From Algoriphagus zhangzhouensis (lineage in GTDB: Bacteria; Bacteroidota; Bacteroidia; Cytophagales; Cyclobacteriaceae): a stretch of DNA of 64,000 nucleotides. The stretch is taken from assembly GCF_900148515.1 (NCBI RefSeq), contig NZ_FRXN01000002.1:248001-312000 (forward strand), read 5' to 3'. Position numbers and translations under genes: made by a program. Positions within the stretch are counted from its first letter, which is position 1. Every line of letters begins with the position of its first letter. Below the pieces are notes generated by a model. That model was not told where the DNA came from. It ran no database searches and saw nothing but the letters and a program-made list of their open reading frames with translations. Below are positions 9,339-18,551 of the stretch, in pieces.

Positions 9339-9728
9339 ATGAAACAGCAACTTGGACAAATTGCACTTTTAGTCAAAGATTATGATGAGGCGATTTCTTA
9401 TTATACCCAAACATTGGACTTTGAACTTTTGGAAGATACTCAAATGAGCGAAACAAAAAGATGGGTGAGAGTTTCTCCTCCTGGCTCCTCTTGCCATCTT
9501 TTACTAGCCAAAGCTGCCAATGAAACCCAGGAAAAGCAGATCGGATTTCAGGCAGGCGGACGAGTCTTTTTGTTTTTATATACCGATGATTTCTATCGCG
9601 ATTATGAAAAATACACTTCTAGGGGAGTGGAGTTTATCCGCGAACCAGCTCGGGAAGAGTATGGGATTGTCTCTGTTTTTAAGGATCTTTATGGAAATCT
9701 TTGGGACTTGATTCAGCCATTGGATTAG
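9339..9728 (+). CDS. VOC family protein (glyoxalase-like)
   Basis: A 129-residue VOC protein. [19 protein letters not shown] is the standard first strand and helix, and [20 protein letters not shown] is the closing strand pair with the F-x-D-xx-GN-xWDL signature. The central [10 protein letters not shown] strand is also typical. It is not closely similar to the other VOC protein at 5816. The substrate is unknown. The stop lies 41 bases before the preferred TTG start of the VF530 gene. Confidence 0.85.
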   Translation: MKQQLGQIALLVKDYDEAISYYTQTLDFELLEDTQMSETKRWVRVSPPGSSCHLLLAKAANETQEKQIGFQAGGRVFLFLYTDDFYRDYEKYTSRGVEFIREPAREEYGIVSVFKDLYGNLWDLIQPLD

Positions 9729-9769
9729 TCCAATCATCTTTAACTTTAAATTGTCAATTCAACATTCTT

Positions 9770-9994
9770 TTGGAACATCAACCCAACAACCCCCTTCACG
9801 GATTAAGACTGGATACGATTTTGGAACAATTAGTTTCTCATTACGGCTGGGAGGAACTGGGGGAAAGGATCACAATCAGGTGCTTTACCCATGATCCATC
9901 CATCAAATCCAGCTTGAAATTTCTCCGCAAAACTCCTTGGGCGAGAGAAAGAGTCGAAGGATTGTATTTGAAGATGTTAAGGGACAGCAAATAG
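9770..9994 (+). CDS. VF530 family (DUF2132) small protein
   Basis: The segment [16 protein letters not shown], the [11 protein letters not shown] block and [16 protein letters not shown] match the VF530 (DUF2132) family, small proteins described as having a DNA-binding-like fold. There is no ATG ahead of the conserved part; I chose TTG 9770 (giving about 74 residues, the family's usual size). An alternative in-frame TTG at 9701 would overlap the VOC gene and add a non-conserved tail. The start is therefore uncertain, the identity fairly sure. Confidence 0.75.
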   Translation: MEHQPNNPLHGLRLDTILEQLVSHYGWEELGERITIRCFTHDPSIKSSLKFLRKTPWARERVEGLYLKMLRDSK

Positions 9995-10003
9995 CTTTTA
10001 ATC

Positions 10004-10055
10004 AACCCTCCAAGGGTTTTGAACCCTTGGAGGGTTTTCAAAACCTCAAAGGACA
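10004..10055. repeat. Palindromic intergenic repeat, copy 1
   Basis: A perfect 15-bp inverted repeat: AACCCTCCAAGGGTT at 10004-10018 pairs with 10022-10036, leaving a 3-base loop. The right arm continues as TTCAAAACCTCAAAGGACA. A diverged version of this right half occurs at 62767-62798, so it is an interspersed family rather than a private terminator. It could still end the VF530 transcript. Confidence 0.7.
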
Positions 10056-10090
10056 AAAAAATAAAGCCCAGATCATATGACCTGGGCTTC
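10054..10090 (-). terminator. Rho-independent terminator of dnaN
   Basis: Read on the minus strand, AAGCCCAG at 10082-10089 pairs with CTGGGCTT at 10064-10071 around a 10-base loop, followed by a run rich in T (complement of 10054-10063). It lies about 23 bases after the dnaN stop. Confidence 0.85.
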
Positions 10091-10112
10091 GGTTGTTTAT
10101 AGGTTGTGTGTG

Positions 10113-11237
10113 TTATACGTAATTGTTTAGCATCACAGGCATCACGAGCATCAAGATATCCTCGTTTTCATCCTGTTCAGCTGGCAAAATTAAACCTGCT
10201 CTGTTTGGAGCGGAGAATTTCAAGCTTACTTCTTTGCAAGAAAGGTTGTTCAGCATTTCTACCAAGAACTTCGCGTTGAATCCAATTTCGATATCTTCTC
10301 CATCGTGCTCGCAAGACAATCTTTCATTTGCTTCATTGGAGAAGTCTAGATCTTCAGCAGAAATCATCAACTCAGATCCAGTCAATTTCAATCTCACCTG
10401 ATGCGTAGTCTTATTGGCATAGATCGCGATACGACGCAAAGAGCTCAACAAATCCTGACGATCAATAGTCATGATGTTTGGATTCTCTACAGGGATTACA
10501 TTTTCGTAATCAGGGAATCTCTCATCGATCAATCGACAGATCATTTTGATATTATTGAACTTGAAGTAGGCATTGGATTGGTTGAATTCTACACTTACAG
10601 CCACATTTTCAGATGGCAAAGTGGATTTCAACAGGTTCAAAGCTTTTCTTGGGATAATCAAACTAGCAGGGCTAGAAGAAGCAACATCTACTCTTCTGTA
10701 TCTGATCAATCTATGACCGTCAGTAGCTACGAAAGTAGTGTTGGTATCACTCAAATTGATATAAACCCCGGTCATTGCAGGTCTCAATTCATCAGAGCTA
10801 GTAGCAAAGATGGTATTGGAAACAGCACTAGCAAGAACTTCCGTAGACATATCTACAGTAGTCGCATTACTTACGGTAGGGATCTTAGGAAAGTCAGTTG
10901 CATTTTCACCTGCCAAACGATAACGTCCATTATCTGAAGAAATCTCAACAGCATAGGTATCGTGATCGATGCTGAATGTCACCGGTTGCTCCGGAAGGTT
11001 TTTCAAAGTCTCGATCAAAATTCTAGCAGGCACCGCAATATTTCCGTCTTCTTTGGCCTCCACATGAATTTCCGTGATCATGGAAGTCTGCAAATCTGAA
11101 GCGGTAATGGTTAGGATACTTTCTTTAATTTCAAAAAGGAAATTCTCCAAAATTGGAACTACCGGGTTGGTAGTCACCACACCATTGATCGCCGAAAGCT
11201 GCTTTAAAAGAGCAGAAGAGGAAACAATAAATTTCAT
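10113..11237 (-). CDS. dnaN: DNA polymerase III subunit beta (sliding clamp)
   Basis: The 374-residue product is the ring-shaped processivity clamp that tethers DNA polymerase III to DNA. The start ATG at 11235-11237 gives MKFIVSSSALLKQLSAI, which matches the usual MKF start; an in-frame upstream extension to 11312 lacks similarity. Three clamp domains are visible in order (about 1-120, 125-245, 250-374), with LRPAMTGVYINL and FVATDGHRLIRYRR in domain 2 and the C-terminal hydrophobic cleft region IMLVMPVML at the end. No dnaA or recF lies nearby, so it is not at a classic origin arrangement. Confidence 0.95.
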   Translation of the reverse strand: MKFIVSSSALLKQLSAINGVVTTNPVVPILENFLFEIKESILTITASDLQTSMITEIHVEAKEDGNIAVPARILIETLKNLPEQPVTFSIDHDTYAVEISSDNGRYRLAGENATDFPKIPTVSNATTVDMSTEVLASAVSNTIFATSSDELRPAMTGVYINLSDTNTTFVATDGHRLIRYRRVDVASSSPASLIIPRKALNLLKSTLPSENVAVSVEFNQSNAYFKFNNIKMICRLIDERFPDYENVIPVENPNIMTIDRQDLLSSLRRIAIYANKTTHQVRLKLTGSELMISAEDLDFSNEANERLSCEHDGEDIEIGFNAKFLVEMLNNLSCKEVSLKFSAPNRAGLILPAEQDENEDILMLVMPVMLNNYV

Positions 11238-11361
11238 ATCGTAGGGCTTATTTGTATTTACTTTTGGAATAGGGGATAAATTTATAAATAAAATCGAATT
11301 GGAGAGGCCCAATACGGGAATAAAGGCAAATAATTAGTTTAGTTATTGCCTTTTCTTCAAA

Positions 11362-13047
11362 TTAATTTTTTCTGGAATATTTCCGGACTCTATTCGCAGA
11401 AATCAAGCCTCCGCAGATCAGCAACAAAATCACCGGTACTAAGACATTGACTCCTTGCCAGAAAGTTTTTTGCTGAGCAACTTTCACCTTATCCAGAGGT
11501 CTAATCTGAAAAGTCCTCGTTCTAGAAGCAATTAATCCCTCAGGATTTTGAAGGTATTGAACCAGATTGCGAAGGAATAACTTATTGGCAAAAACCACCT
11601 GATTAAAGGGATCATCCCCCAAGGATAAAGGTGCTCCTGATTGTGGGTCAGTTTGACTTTGAAAGACTTCTCCATCGCTGATGACTACTACTTTTCCAGA
11701 TCCTGATTCTTTGAAACCATCTTTTGAAAATCCTTCTGGTAGAAAGCGGTTTTTGTACAAGGAAGTAAACTCTCCTTCCAAAAGATAAACCAAAGGCAGA
11801 TTCTTCTGATTGTATAAATTGACATTTGGTTCCTGCTCCATATCACTGAAAGCAACTCTGGCCGGCGCTTGCATCACTCGGGTATAATCCGAGCTAAAAA
11901 TCAATGGAGTTTTCTTGATTCCCGGCGCCAATACAGTATCCATCGTACTTGCAAACCGGAAATAGACTACATCCAAGCCTTTTGTGATCGGATGACTTGC
12001 CATCCTGCTCGCTTGAATATAAAAAGGCCAAGGTAGTTGAATCATCTGGGCCAGATTTCCAAAATCCCCTCCCATTACCGGGAAATAGCCAAAATTCAAA
12101 TCTTGAATCAGGTCTTTGTTGATTCGAACTCCATATTTGAAAAGGAGATTTTCCAAACCATTATCATATGGCATTGCTAAAGTTCCTTCACCTCCTGCTT
12201 GCTCCACATCCACAGCTACTCCGTCGCTCAAGACAATCAGATTACCTCCATGCATCACATATTGATCTAGGAGAAATACATCTCTTTCGGTATAGCTTTG
12301 TCTAGGACCCTGAATGAAAATCGTTTCAAAATTGATTAGATCCTCCACAGTTCTAGCTTGCTCCAAAGGCACCTTGAAAATCTCAAAATCTCCATCCAAT
12401 GCCTCAACTATTCCATAGCCTTCATCTTCCTGCATCTCATCATGCCCAATCAGCATCGCGATTGCTCCGGCATTTCGAGTATTCAGTTTTCTGATGGCAT
12501 TACTCAATTCAAACTCTAAATTTTCAATGGATTGATTGAGTGTTTGGTCTTGGCTCATGCCTTTTTCACCTTTGAGAATCAAAGCTCCAGCTTCATATTC
12601 TTCATTATAAACCAAAACTCCCGGGAAAATCAGTTTCGTTTGCTGCCCCCCTGTTTGATTTACATAGAGGTTGGTCGGATTGATCCCATAATCGGCCAAT
12701 TGAAGGATTAATTCTTCCTGCTCATCTGGCGGCAAGCTTAAAGGATCAAAATAGGAATAGGTGATTTTCTCTGGACTGTAAGCATTGAAAGTTCGAACCG
12801 TTTCCTCAACAGATCTTTGTAATCTTCGCATACCCCCAGGCATATCCTCACCTACAAGCATGATTTCCACATGCACCGGTTCGGTTAATTGGGAAAGCAC
12901 TTCTTCTGTGGCTGCATGCAGCGAATATCTTTTTTCTTCGGTCAAATCAATTCTAAAATGAATCAGCTTCGACAAAAGAAAAAACAGCAAAATCCCTCCT
13001 AAAAGAATCCCGATTGATTTGGCGATATGGTTGGATGTCACTTTCAT
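11362..13047 (-). CDS. gldG: Gliding motility ABC transporter component GldG
   Basis: The protein (about 561 residues) has one N-terminal TM segment (SIGILLGGILLFFLLSKLI), a long extracytoplasmic ABC-type-uncharacterised-transport domain, and a C-terminal TM segment (VNVLVPVILLLICGGLI). The early block IDLTEEKRYSLHAAT is characteristic of GldG. The start ATG 13045-13047 overlaps the gldF stop as ATGA, which argues against the upstream extension to 13089. GldG works with GldA and GldF, an ABC transporter linked to gliding in Flavobacterium; many non-gliding Bacteroidota also carry it. Last gene of the gldA-F-G operon. Confidence 0.9.
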   Translation of the reverse strand: MKVTSNHIAKSIGILLGGILLFFLLSKLIHFRIDLTEEKRYSLHAATEEVLSQLTEPVHVEIMLVGEDMPGGMRRLQRSVEETVRTFNAYSPEKITYSYFDPLSLPPDEQEELILQLADYGINPTNLYVNQTGGQQTKLIFPGVLVYNEEYEAGALILKGEKGMSQDQTLNQSIENLEFELSNAIRKLNTRNAGAIAMLIGHDEMQEDEGYGIVEALDGDFEIFKVPLEQARTVEDLINFETIFIQGPRQSYTERDVFLLDQYVMHGGNLIVLSDGVAVDVEQAGGEGTLAMPYDNGLENLLFKYGVRINKDLIQDLNFGYFPVMGGDFGNLAQMIQLPWPFYIQASRMASHPITKGLDVVYFRFASTMDTVLAPGIKKTPLIFSSDYTRVMQAPARVAFSDMEQEPNVNLYNQKNLPLVYLLEGEFTSLYKNRFLPEGFSKDGFKESGSGKVVVISDGEVFQSQTDPQSGAPLSLGDDPFNQVVFANKLFLRNLVQYLQNPEGLIASRTRTFQIRPLDKVKVAQQKTFWQGVNVLVPVILLLICGGLISANRVRKYSRKN

Positions 13048-13763
13048 TTTTTTCTCAAAACCAAAACTGACAAACCCAAAAACAACCAAATCATCCCCAG
13101 CATAAAGAACAGATCGCCAGAATCCACAACTCCCCTACTCAGATTCATGTAATGGAAACTCAGGCTCAACTCTTCCACCCAATAGGCTATATTTCCTACA
13201 TTAAGCTCCGCCAATGCAGAAAATCCGAAGTATATCACGAAGCACATAAAGACTCCCAATACAAAAGCGACAACTTGCTGAGAAGTCAAGGCAGATGAGA
13301 AAATCCCAACTGCAGAAAACACCGCCCCAATCATCAAGAGTCCAATCCAACTTCCAAAAAAGCTGGCCTGATCCAAATTCCCTGCAGGATCTCCCAATTG
13401 AAGAATGCTGAAATAATAGATCAAAGTGGGTAAAACAGCCAAGAATACCAGAACCAAAAGGGCAAAGTATTTGGCAAGGATAATCTCTAGCAAGGAAAGT
13501 GGCGAAGTTTGAAGCAGTTCCCAGGTATGATTCCTTTTTTCCTCTGCTATCGCCCGCATAGATATTGCTGGGATCAAAAATGTAAATACGTATGGAGTGT
13601 ATGTGAATAAGGGTTCCAGATCAGCATATCCATAATCCAAAACGCTGGTTTCAGGAAAAACCCATACGATCAAACCCATCGCAACCAGAAACAAGGCTAA
13701 AATCAGGTAGCCTAGCAGATTGCCAAAAAAGGCATTTATTTCTTTTAGAAACAGGCTTTTCAT
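13044..13763 (-). CDS. gldF: Gliding motility ABC transporter permease GldF
   Basis: A 239-residue integral membrane protein with six predicted hydrophobic segments (for example YLILALFLVAMGLIVWVF near the start and FFMLGMIWLFLGLSVLVL at the end) and the ABC-2 permease pattern, including a cytoplasmic RAIAEEKRNHTWELL loop. It overlaps gldA by 4 bases at its start and gldG by ATGA at its end, so the three are translationally coupled. It forms the membrane channel for the GldA ATPase. Confidence 0.9.
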   Translation of the reverse strand: MKSLFLKEINAFFGNLLGYLILALFLVAMGLIVWVFPETSVLDYGYADLEPLFTYTPYVFTFLIPAISMRAIAEEKRNHTWELLQTSPLSLLEIILAKYFALLVLVFLAVLPTLIYYFSILQLGDPAGNLDQASFFGSWIGLLMIGAVFSAVGIFSSALTSQQVVAFVLGVFMCFVIYFGFSALAELNVGNIAYWVEELSLSFHYMNLSRGVVDSGDLFFMLGMIWLFLGLSVLVLRKK

Positions 13764-14665
13764 TGGGTAATATCTCTAAAAAGGTCTTCCAGATTCTTTT
13801 TGCTTTGATTGAGATTGATCAGATTCAAGCCTTTTTCATTTATCACTGACATCACCACTTTTCGGGCTAATTGAGGATCATCAACTTGAATCAAAACCTG
13901 ATGATTTCCTTTGGGACCAAATTCAACTTTTCCTAGGTTTTCAAACCAAGCTAACTCCAATGCTTCTTCGGTTTCCAAACTCAATTGGTTTTGATTTCCT
14001 TGATTTTGGAAGTTCTCCAAGGAATCAACAGCCTTAATCTTCCCTTTATTGATAATGACTACATCCTTGCAAATCGCCTCCACTTCCTGCATGATATGGG
14101 TAGAAAGAATCAGCGTTTTCTCTACAGCTACCTCTTGAATCAATTTTCGGATTTCTACCAGTTGGTTCGGATCCAATCCCGTGGTCGGTTCATCCAAAAT
14201 CACCACTTGGGGATCATGAATCAAAGCTTTTGCCAAACCAACCCGTTGCTGATAGCCTTTGGAAAGTTGTCCTATTTTCTTGTGCTGTTCCGGAGTCAAG
14301 CCAGTTTTTTCCAGCATTTCTCCCAGTCTCCTATTCAATTCTTTGCCTTTCAAGCCATATAGCCCACCAGAGAATTCCAAAAACTCTTTGACATACATGT
14401 CCTGATACAATGGATTTTTCTCGGGTAAGTATCCGATCAAAGGAGATACTATTTTAGGATTTCTCAATGCATCTTTCCCTAAAACCTGAACAGCACCACC
14501 ATCAGCTTGAACATATCCGGTGATGATTTTCATAGTGGTGGACTTTCCGGCTCCATTTGGCCCCAAAAAACCTAAAATCCTCCCAGGAACAGCCGTAAAG
14601 GAAACCTCATCGAGGGCCTTTTGGGAACCGTAATTTTTACATAACTGAGAGACTACTAAGGACAT
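13760..14665 (-). CDS. gldA: Gliding motility ABC transporter ATP-binding protein GldA
   Basis: A roughly 301-residue ABC ATPase. Motifs in order: Walker A GPNGAGKST, Q-loop, signature LSKGYQQRVGLAKAL, Walker B VVILDEPTTGLDP, and the H-loop STHIMQEVEA. The start is taken at ATG 14663-14665 (MSLVVSQLCKNYGSQ); an ATG three codons upstream is also possible. It precedes gldF and gldG with 4-base overlaps. The transcript appears to begin with a structured leader about 13 bases upstream of this start. Confidence 0.92.
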   Translation of the reverse strand: MSLVVSQLCKNYGSQKALDEVSFTAVPGRILGFLGPNGAGKSTTMKIITGYVQADGGAVQVLGKDALRNPKIVSPLIGYLPEKNPLYQDMYVKEFLEFSGGLYGLKGKELNRRLGEMLEKTGLTPEQHKKIGQLSKGYQQRVGLAKALIHDPQVVILDEPTTGLDPNQLVEIRKLIQEVAVEKTLILSTHIMQEVEAICKDVVIINKGKIKAVDSLENFQNQGNQNQLSLETEEALELAWFENLGKVEFGPKGNHQVLIQVDDPQLARKVVMSVINEKGLNLINLNQSKKNLEDLFRDITQ

Positions 14666-14677
14666 AATATACAAAAG

Positions 14678-14734
14678 AGACCAACCGGGAGTTCACCCGC
14701 ATGGCAAGGGCAAAAACCCGGTTGAGAAAGGTCT
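14678..14734 (-). promoter_or_regulatory. Structured 5' leader hairpin of the gld operon
   Basis: On the minus strand the bases just upstream of gldA fold into a two-part helix: AGAC/GTCT at the base (14731-14734 with 14678-14681) and a perfect 8-bp CAACCGGG/CCCGGTTG helix (14717-14724 with 14682-14689), enclosing a 27-base loop that can form a small CCC/GGG stem. The inferred transcription start lies at or next to its first base. There is no long T-run after it, so it is not a plain terminator. I do not recognise it as a known riboswitch class. Confidence 0.55.
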
Positions 14735-14738
14735 AAGG

Positions 14739-14768
14739 CAAAAATAGGGAATGAGTCTCGTTACGCAA
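14739..14768 (-). promoter_or_regulatory. Promoter of gldA-gldF-gldG
   Basis: On the minus strand TTG (14766-14768), 19 bases of spacer, then TATTTTTG (14739-14746). This agrees with the Bacteroidota primary sigma consensus (TTTG at -33, TAnnTTTG at -7) in both sequence and spacing, and is the best promoter match in the window. Confidence 0.65.
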
Positions 14769-14827
14769 GTTTTGCCTTTTAAAATCTAAACGACAAAACA
14801 GTAGATTTCATCTATTTCAATACAAAA

Positions 14828-15520
14828 TTATCCTCTTGGTTTCAGAGGTCTACATTCCACATCTGCCACAAAGTAATTAGGGTGGGTTTCCAAGGTTTGA
14901 ACAATCGTAGTGGCAACATCAATTGGACGCATCATATGCTCGTGGGCATCCATGCTCGGGATTGCATCAAAGAAATTCGTCTGTACAGAGCCTGGATAGA
15001 TCGTGGAAACTTTGATTCCAAAATCTCTCAATTCCATATACAAGGAATGGGAAATGCCTCTAACCGCATGCTTGGTCCCCACATAGCCTGCAAAATTCTT
15101 AACTCCATTCAATCCTGCGATGGAAGCAACATTGATAATATGCCCTTCATCAGCCTTTTTCATTGCCGAAATCACTCGCTTAGTTGTGTAAAATATCCCG
15201 TGAACATTGGTGTCAAACATAGCTTTCCAATCTTCTGAGGAGAAAGTTTCAGTCTCGCCAGCTACACCAAATCCGGCATTATTCACCAAAATTCGGATAT
15301 CAGAACCTAGTTTTTTCACAGTGTCTTGATAGGCACTTTCAACGGATTCTTCTTTGGCAACATCACAAGTGAAGAAATGAAAATTAGGATTATCCAAATC
15401 TGGTTGAGTTCTACCCCAGCCTGCTACTGTCACTCCTTTATCCAATAGGATTTTGACTACTTCCAATCCGATCCCTTTACTGACACCAGTTACGATTGCT
15501 AATTTATCTTTTAAGTCCAT
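14828..15520 (-). CDS. Short-chain dehydrogenase/reductase
   Basis: A 230-residue classical SDR. The cofactor motif TGVSKGIG is at residues 11-18, NNAG near 80-83, and the catalytic Ser-Tyr-Lys set is completed by YVGTKHA. The acidic residue that would choose NAD over NADP is not obvious (AGWGRTQPD follows strand 2). The substrate is unknown. It is followed by no same-strand partner within 150 bases, so it is probably a single-gene unit. Confidence 0.85.
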   Translation of the reverse strand: MDLKDKLAIVTGVSKGIGLEVVKILLDKGVTVAGWGRTQPDLDNPNFHFFTCDVAKEESVESAYQDTVKKLGSDIRILVNNAGFGVAGETETFSSEDWKAMFDTNVHGIFYTTKRVISAMKKADEGHIINVASIAGLNGVKNFAGYVGTKHAVRGISHSLYMELRDFGIKVSTIYPGSVQTNFFDAIPSMDAHEHMMRPIDVATTIVQTLETHPNYFVADVECRPLKPRG

Positions 15521-15682
15521 GGTTTATTTGGTTTTATCTCATTTCAATACTCCTCTTCATAAATCACATTTAGAAAAAATGGTTCGAGCAAAGCTCAATT
15601 TTTAATTTACAGACACTCCAAAAAAAGGTTTTTATCTTAACTTACCAGCTCAAGTAAAAACCAATACCAACCAAATTATTAA

Positions 15683-16969
15683 ATGAAAAAACTAATTATC
15701 CCCTTACTTCTTATTAGTGGAGTAAGCTTTGGACAGACGAAACTTCGTCCAGCGATTGACAAAAAAGCGAATGAAATTGAGTCAAAAGTTATAGAATGGA
15801 GAAGAGACCTCCACATGCACCCAGAATTGGGAAATCAGGAATTTAGAACTGCAAAAAAGATTGCTGACCACCTAAGATCACTTGGAATAGAAGTGACAGA
15901 GGAAGTGGCTGTGACAGGTGTTGTAGGAATTTTGAAAGGTGGAAAACCGGGACCAACAGTTGCATTGAGAGCAGACATGGATGCTTTGCCAGTAACCGAG
16001 AGAAATGACCTTCCTTTCAAGTCTGTCAACACAGCAACTTACAACGGTCAAGAAACAGGAGTGATGCATGCCTGCGGTCACGATACCCACGTTGCGATTT
16101 TGATGGGAGCTGCTGAAGTTCTGTCTAGTATGAAAGACCAGCTTCAAGGCACAGTTAAATTTTTATTTCAACCAGCTGAGGAAGGAGTTTACGATGCTGA
16201 TATTGCTGGCGCTGAATTGATGGTTGCCGAAGGTGTGATGGAAGATGTGGACGCTGTATTTGGCTTACATATCGCTTCACAGATGGAAGTGGGTAAAATT
16301 GGGTATCGTTCAGGACCAAGCTTAGCTGCTGTAGATAACTTGGAAATCACCTTGACAGGAAAACAAGCCCATGGAGCTTCTCCTTGGTCTGGTGTAGACC
16401 CGATTGTCACCAGCTCTCAAATCATTATGGGGCTACAGACCATTTTGTCTAGAAACGTAAATATCACGCAAAATCCAGCAGTGGTTACTGTAGGAGCGAT
16501 CCATGGTGGTATTCGCCATAATATCATTCCTGAAAAAGTAGAAATGATCGGTACCATCAGAACTTTTGGAGATGAGCAACAAGCATTAGTCCACAAAAGA
16601 ATCACTGAGATCGTTACAAACATTGCAGAAAGCGCTGATGCGGAAGTTGATTTGAAAATTGAAAAACTATACCCTTCAACAGTAAATGACCCCGCTTTAA
16701 CATCTAAAATGGAGCCTACTTTAACAGCTGCAGCTGGGGCAGAAAATGTTATTTATATGACTCCAGTCACTGGTGCAGAGGACTTCAGCTTTTTCCAGCG
16801 AGAAAAACCAGGACTATTCATAAGCTTGGGCGGAATGAAAAAAGGAGGAGATCCTACAAAGACTCCTTCCCATCATACTCCCGGATTCTACATTGATGAA
16901 GGTGGTTTCACCTTAGGCGTTCGAGTAATGAGCTACTTTGTCGTGGATTATATGGGACAAGAAAAATAA
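15683..16969 (+). CDS. Secreted M20 family amidohydrolase (hippurate/IAA-amino-acid hydrolase-like), copy 1
   Basis: A 428-residue M20D-type metallopeptidase with a signal peptide (MKKLIIPLLLISGVSFG). Metal ligands are visible in MHACGHDTHVAIL (Cys and His) and FQPAEEG (Glu pair); the dimerisation lid domain lies between about residues 200 and 320, and GAEDFSFF...SLGG near the end carries the last ligand region. The family releases acyl groups from N-acyl amino acids. The next gene is a close paralogue in tandem, separated by a terminator hairpin. Confidence 0.9.
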   Translation: MKKLIIPLLLISGVSFGQTKLRPAIDKKANEIESKVIEWRRDLHMHPELGNQEFRTAKKIADHLRSLGIEVTEEVAVTGVVGILKGGKPGPTVALRADMDALPVTERNDLPFKSVNTATYNGQETGVMHACGHDTHVAILMGAAEVLSSMKDQLQGTVKFLFQPAEEGVYDADIAGAELMVAEGVMEDVDAVFGLHIASQMEVGKIGYRSGPSLAAVDNLEITLTGKQAHGASPWSGVDPIVTSSQIIMGLQTILSRNVNITQNPAVVTVGAIHGGIRHNIIPEKVEMIGTIRTFGDEQQALVHKRITEIVTNIAESADAEVDLKIEKLYPSTVNDPALTSKMEPTLTAAAGAENVIYMTPVTGAEDFSFFQREKPGLFISLGGMKKGGDPTKTPSHHTPGFYIDEGGFTLGVRVMSYFVVDYMGQEK

Positions 16970-16985
16970 AGCCTTCAAATTCTCT

Positions 16986-17016
16986 AAAGCCCGCAATAAA
17001 AATTGCGGGCTTTTCA
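16986..17016 (+). terminator. Terminator between the two M20 genes
   Basis: AAAGCCCGCAA at 16986-16996 pairs perfectly with TTGCGGGCTTT at 17003-17013 around a 6-base loop, followed by T-rich sequence. The next gene begins about 40 bases later, so it must have its own promoter or depend on read-through. Confidence 0.8.
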
Positions 17017-17053
17017 TTTTAAATTATTTCTGCTGTCACCTTTATTCTTTCCA

Positions 17054-18334
17054 ATGAAAAAACTCCTCTATCTACTTGTCTTTATTTCTTTAACAGCTCA
17101 AGCTCAGACCAAACTGAGATCAAAAATTGATGAAAAAGCCAATTCAATTGAGGCAAAAGTTATTGATTGGAGGCGGGATTTCCACCAGCATCCTGAATTG
17201 GGAAATCAAGAAACCAGAACTGCCAAAATTGTAGCTGACCATCTCAGATCCTTGGGAATGGAAGTAACAGAAGGAGTTGCAGTGACTGGTGTGATTGGAA
17301 CCCTTAAAGGAGGAAAACCCGGTCCCACTGTAGCTTTGAGAGCTGATATGGATGCGCTACCTGTAACTGAAAGAAATGATCTTCCTTTCAAATCAATCAA
17401 CACAGCAACTTACAATGGGCAAGAAACCGGAGTGATGCATGCTTGTGGACATGACTCCCATGTTGCCATTTTGATGGGTGCCGCTGAGGTTTTGGCTTCT
17501 ATGAAAGATAATCTTGAAGGAACGGTGAAGTTCATTTTCCAACCAGCTGAAGAAGGAGTTTCGGAAGCTGAGATTTTTGGTGCCGAGCAAATGGTCCAGG
17601 AAGGCGTGTTGGACGATGTAGATGCCATTTTTGGTTTGCACATCTGGTCACAAGTCGAGGCTGGCAAAATCGGTTATAGATCAGGTCCTTTTATGGCGGC
17701 AGTAGATGGTTTAAATGTGGTTGTAAAAGGAACCCAAGCTCATGGCGCATCCCCTTGGTCAGGAGTGGATCCTATAGTTACGAGCTCACAAATTGTGATG
17801 GGACTTCAGACCATTCTGTCTAGAAATGTAAATATCACGCAAAACCCAGCTGTGGTGACTATCGGAGCAATTCACGGTGGTATCAGACATAATATCATTC
17901 CCGAAAAAGTAGAAATGATCGGGACGATTCGAACTTTTGGAGTCAAGCAACAGGAATTGGTTCATAGAAGGATTAAAGAGGTAATTTCAAACATTGCCAA
18001 AAGTGCCGGAGCGGAAGCAGAAATTGATCTTTCCTATGGTTATCCTTCTACCATCAATGATCCTCAATTGACTAGCAAGATGCTTTCCTCCATGGAATCT
18101 GCTGCAGGAAAAGAAAATGTCTTCATCATGGACCCCCAAACTGGAGCTGAAGATTTCAGTTTCTTCCAAAAGGAAATCCCAGGACTTTTTATTTTCCTAG
18201 GAGGTATGAAAAAAGGAGGAGATCCATTGACCACACCCTCACATCACACTCCTGATTTCTTCATCGATGAAAGTGGCTTTACTCTTGGCGTAAAAACCTT
18301 AAGCTATTTCGTGGTCGATTATTTTGACAACTAA
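17054..18334 (+). CDS. Secreted M20 family amidohydrolase, copy 2
   Basis: The 426-residue product is strongly similar along its whole length to the preceding gene, with long shared stretches around GKPGPTVALRADMDALPVT and SRNVNITQNPAVVT. The start ATG 17054 begins a signal peptide (MKKLLYLLVFISLTAQAQ); the in-frame TTG at 17003 sits in the terminator and is rejected. The same metal-ligand motifs are present (MHACGHDSH, FQPAEEG, GAEDFSFF). It differs most in the lid domain (for example HIWSQVEAG against HIASQMEVG), which suggests a changed substrate after duplication. Confidence 0.9.
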   Translation: MKKLLYLLVFISLTAQAQTKLRSKIDEKANSIEAKVIDWRRDFHQHPELGNQETRTAKIVADHLRSLGMEVTEGVAVTGVIGTLKGGKPGPTVALRADMDALPVTERNDLPFKSINTATYNGQETGVMHACGHDSHVAILMGAAEVLASMKDNLEGTVKFIFQPAEEGVSEAEIFGAEQMVQEGVLDDVDAIFGLHIWSQVEAGKIGYRSGPFMAAVDGLNVVVKGTQAHGASPWSGVDPIVTSSQIVMGLQTILSRNVNITQNPAVVTIGAIHGGIRHNIIPEKVEMIGTIRTFGVKQQELVHRRIKEVISNIAKSAGAEAEIDLSYGYPSTINDPQLTSKMLSSMESAAGKENVFIMDPQTGAEDFSFFQKEIPGLFIFLGGMKKGGDPLTTPSHHTPDFFIDESGFTLGVKTLSYFVVDYFDN

Positions 18335-18356
18335 CACCAAAAATCCTCATAAAATT

Positions 18357-18390
18357 GAAAGCCTTGTTCCTCAAAGAACGGGGCTTTTAT
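18357..18390 (+). terminator. Terminator of the second M20 gene
   Basis: A 12-bp stem (18357-18368 with 18375-18386) with two G-U pairs, then TTTTATTTT. It starts 22 bases after the stop codon. Confidence 0.75.
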
Positions 18391-18551
18391 TTTGGATCAT
18401 CGGCGATTTTACACCACAGATTGCCACTTCATTCCCCAATTTCTAAAAGTTAAATCGGCCTCCTTTTCATTTTTTGGCCTTGGCACTGGTATTGACCTAT
18501 TAGATACTGTAACGGTTTTCTTTATCGAAACTAAACCAACAAACCACTATT

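Noticed and set aside
10401..10937. 178-residue plus-strand ORF opposite dnaN
   Set aside because: Antisense to a certain dnaN, no recognisable domain.
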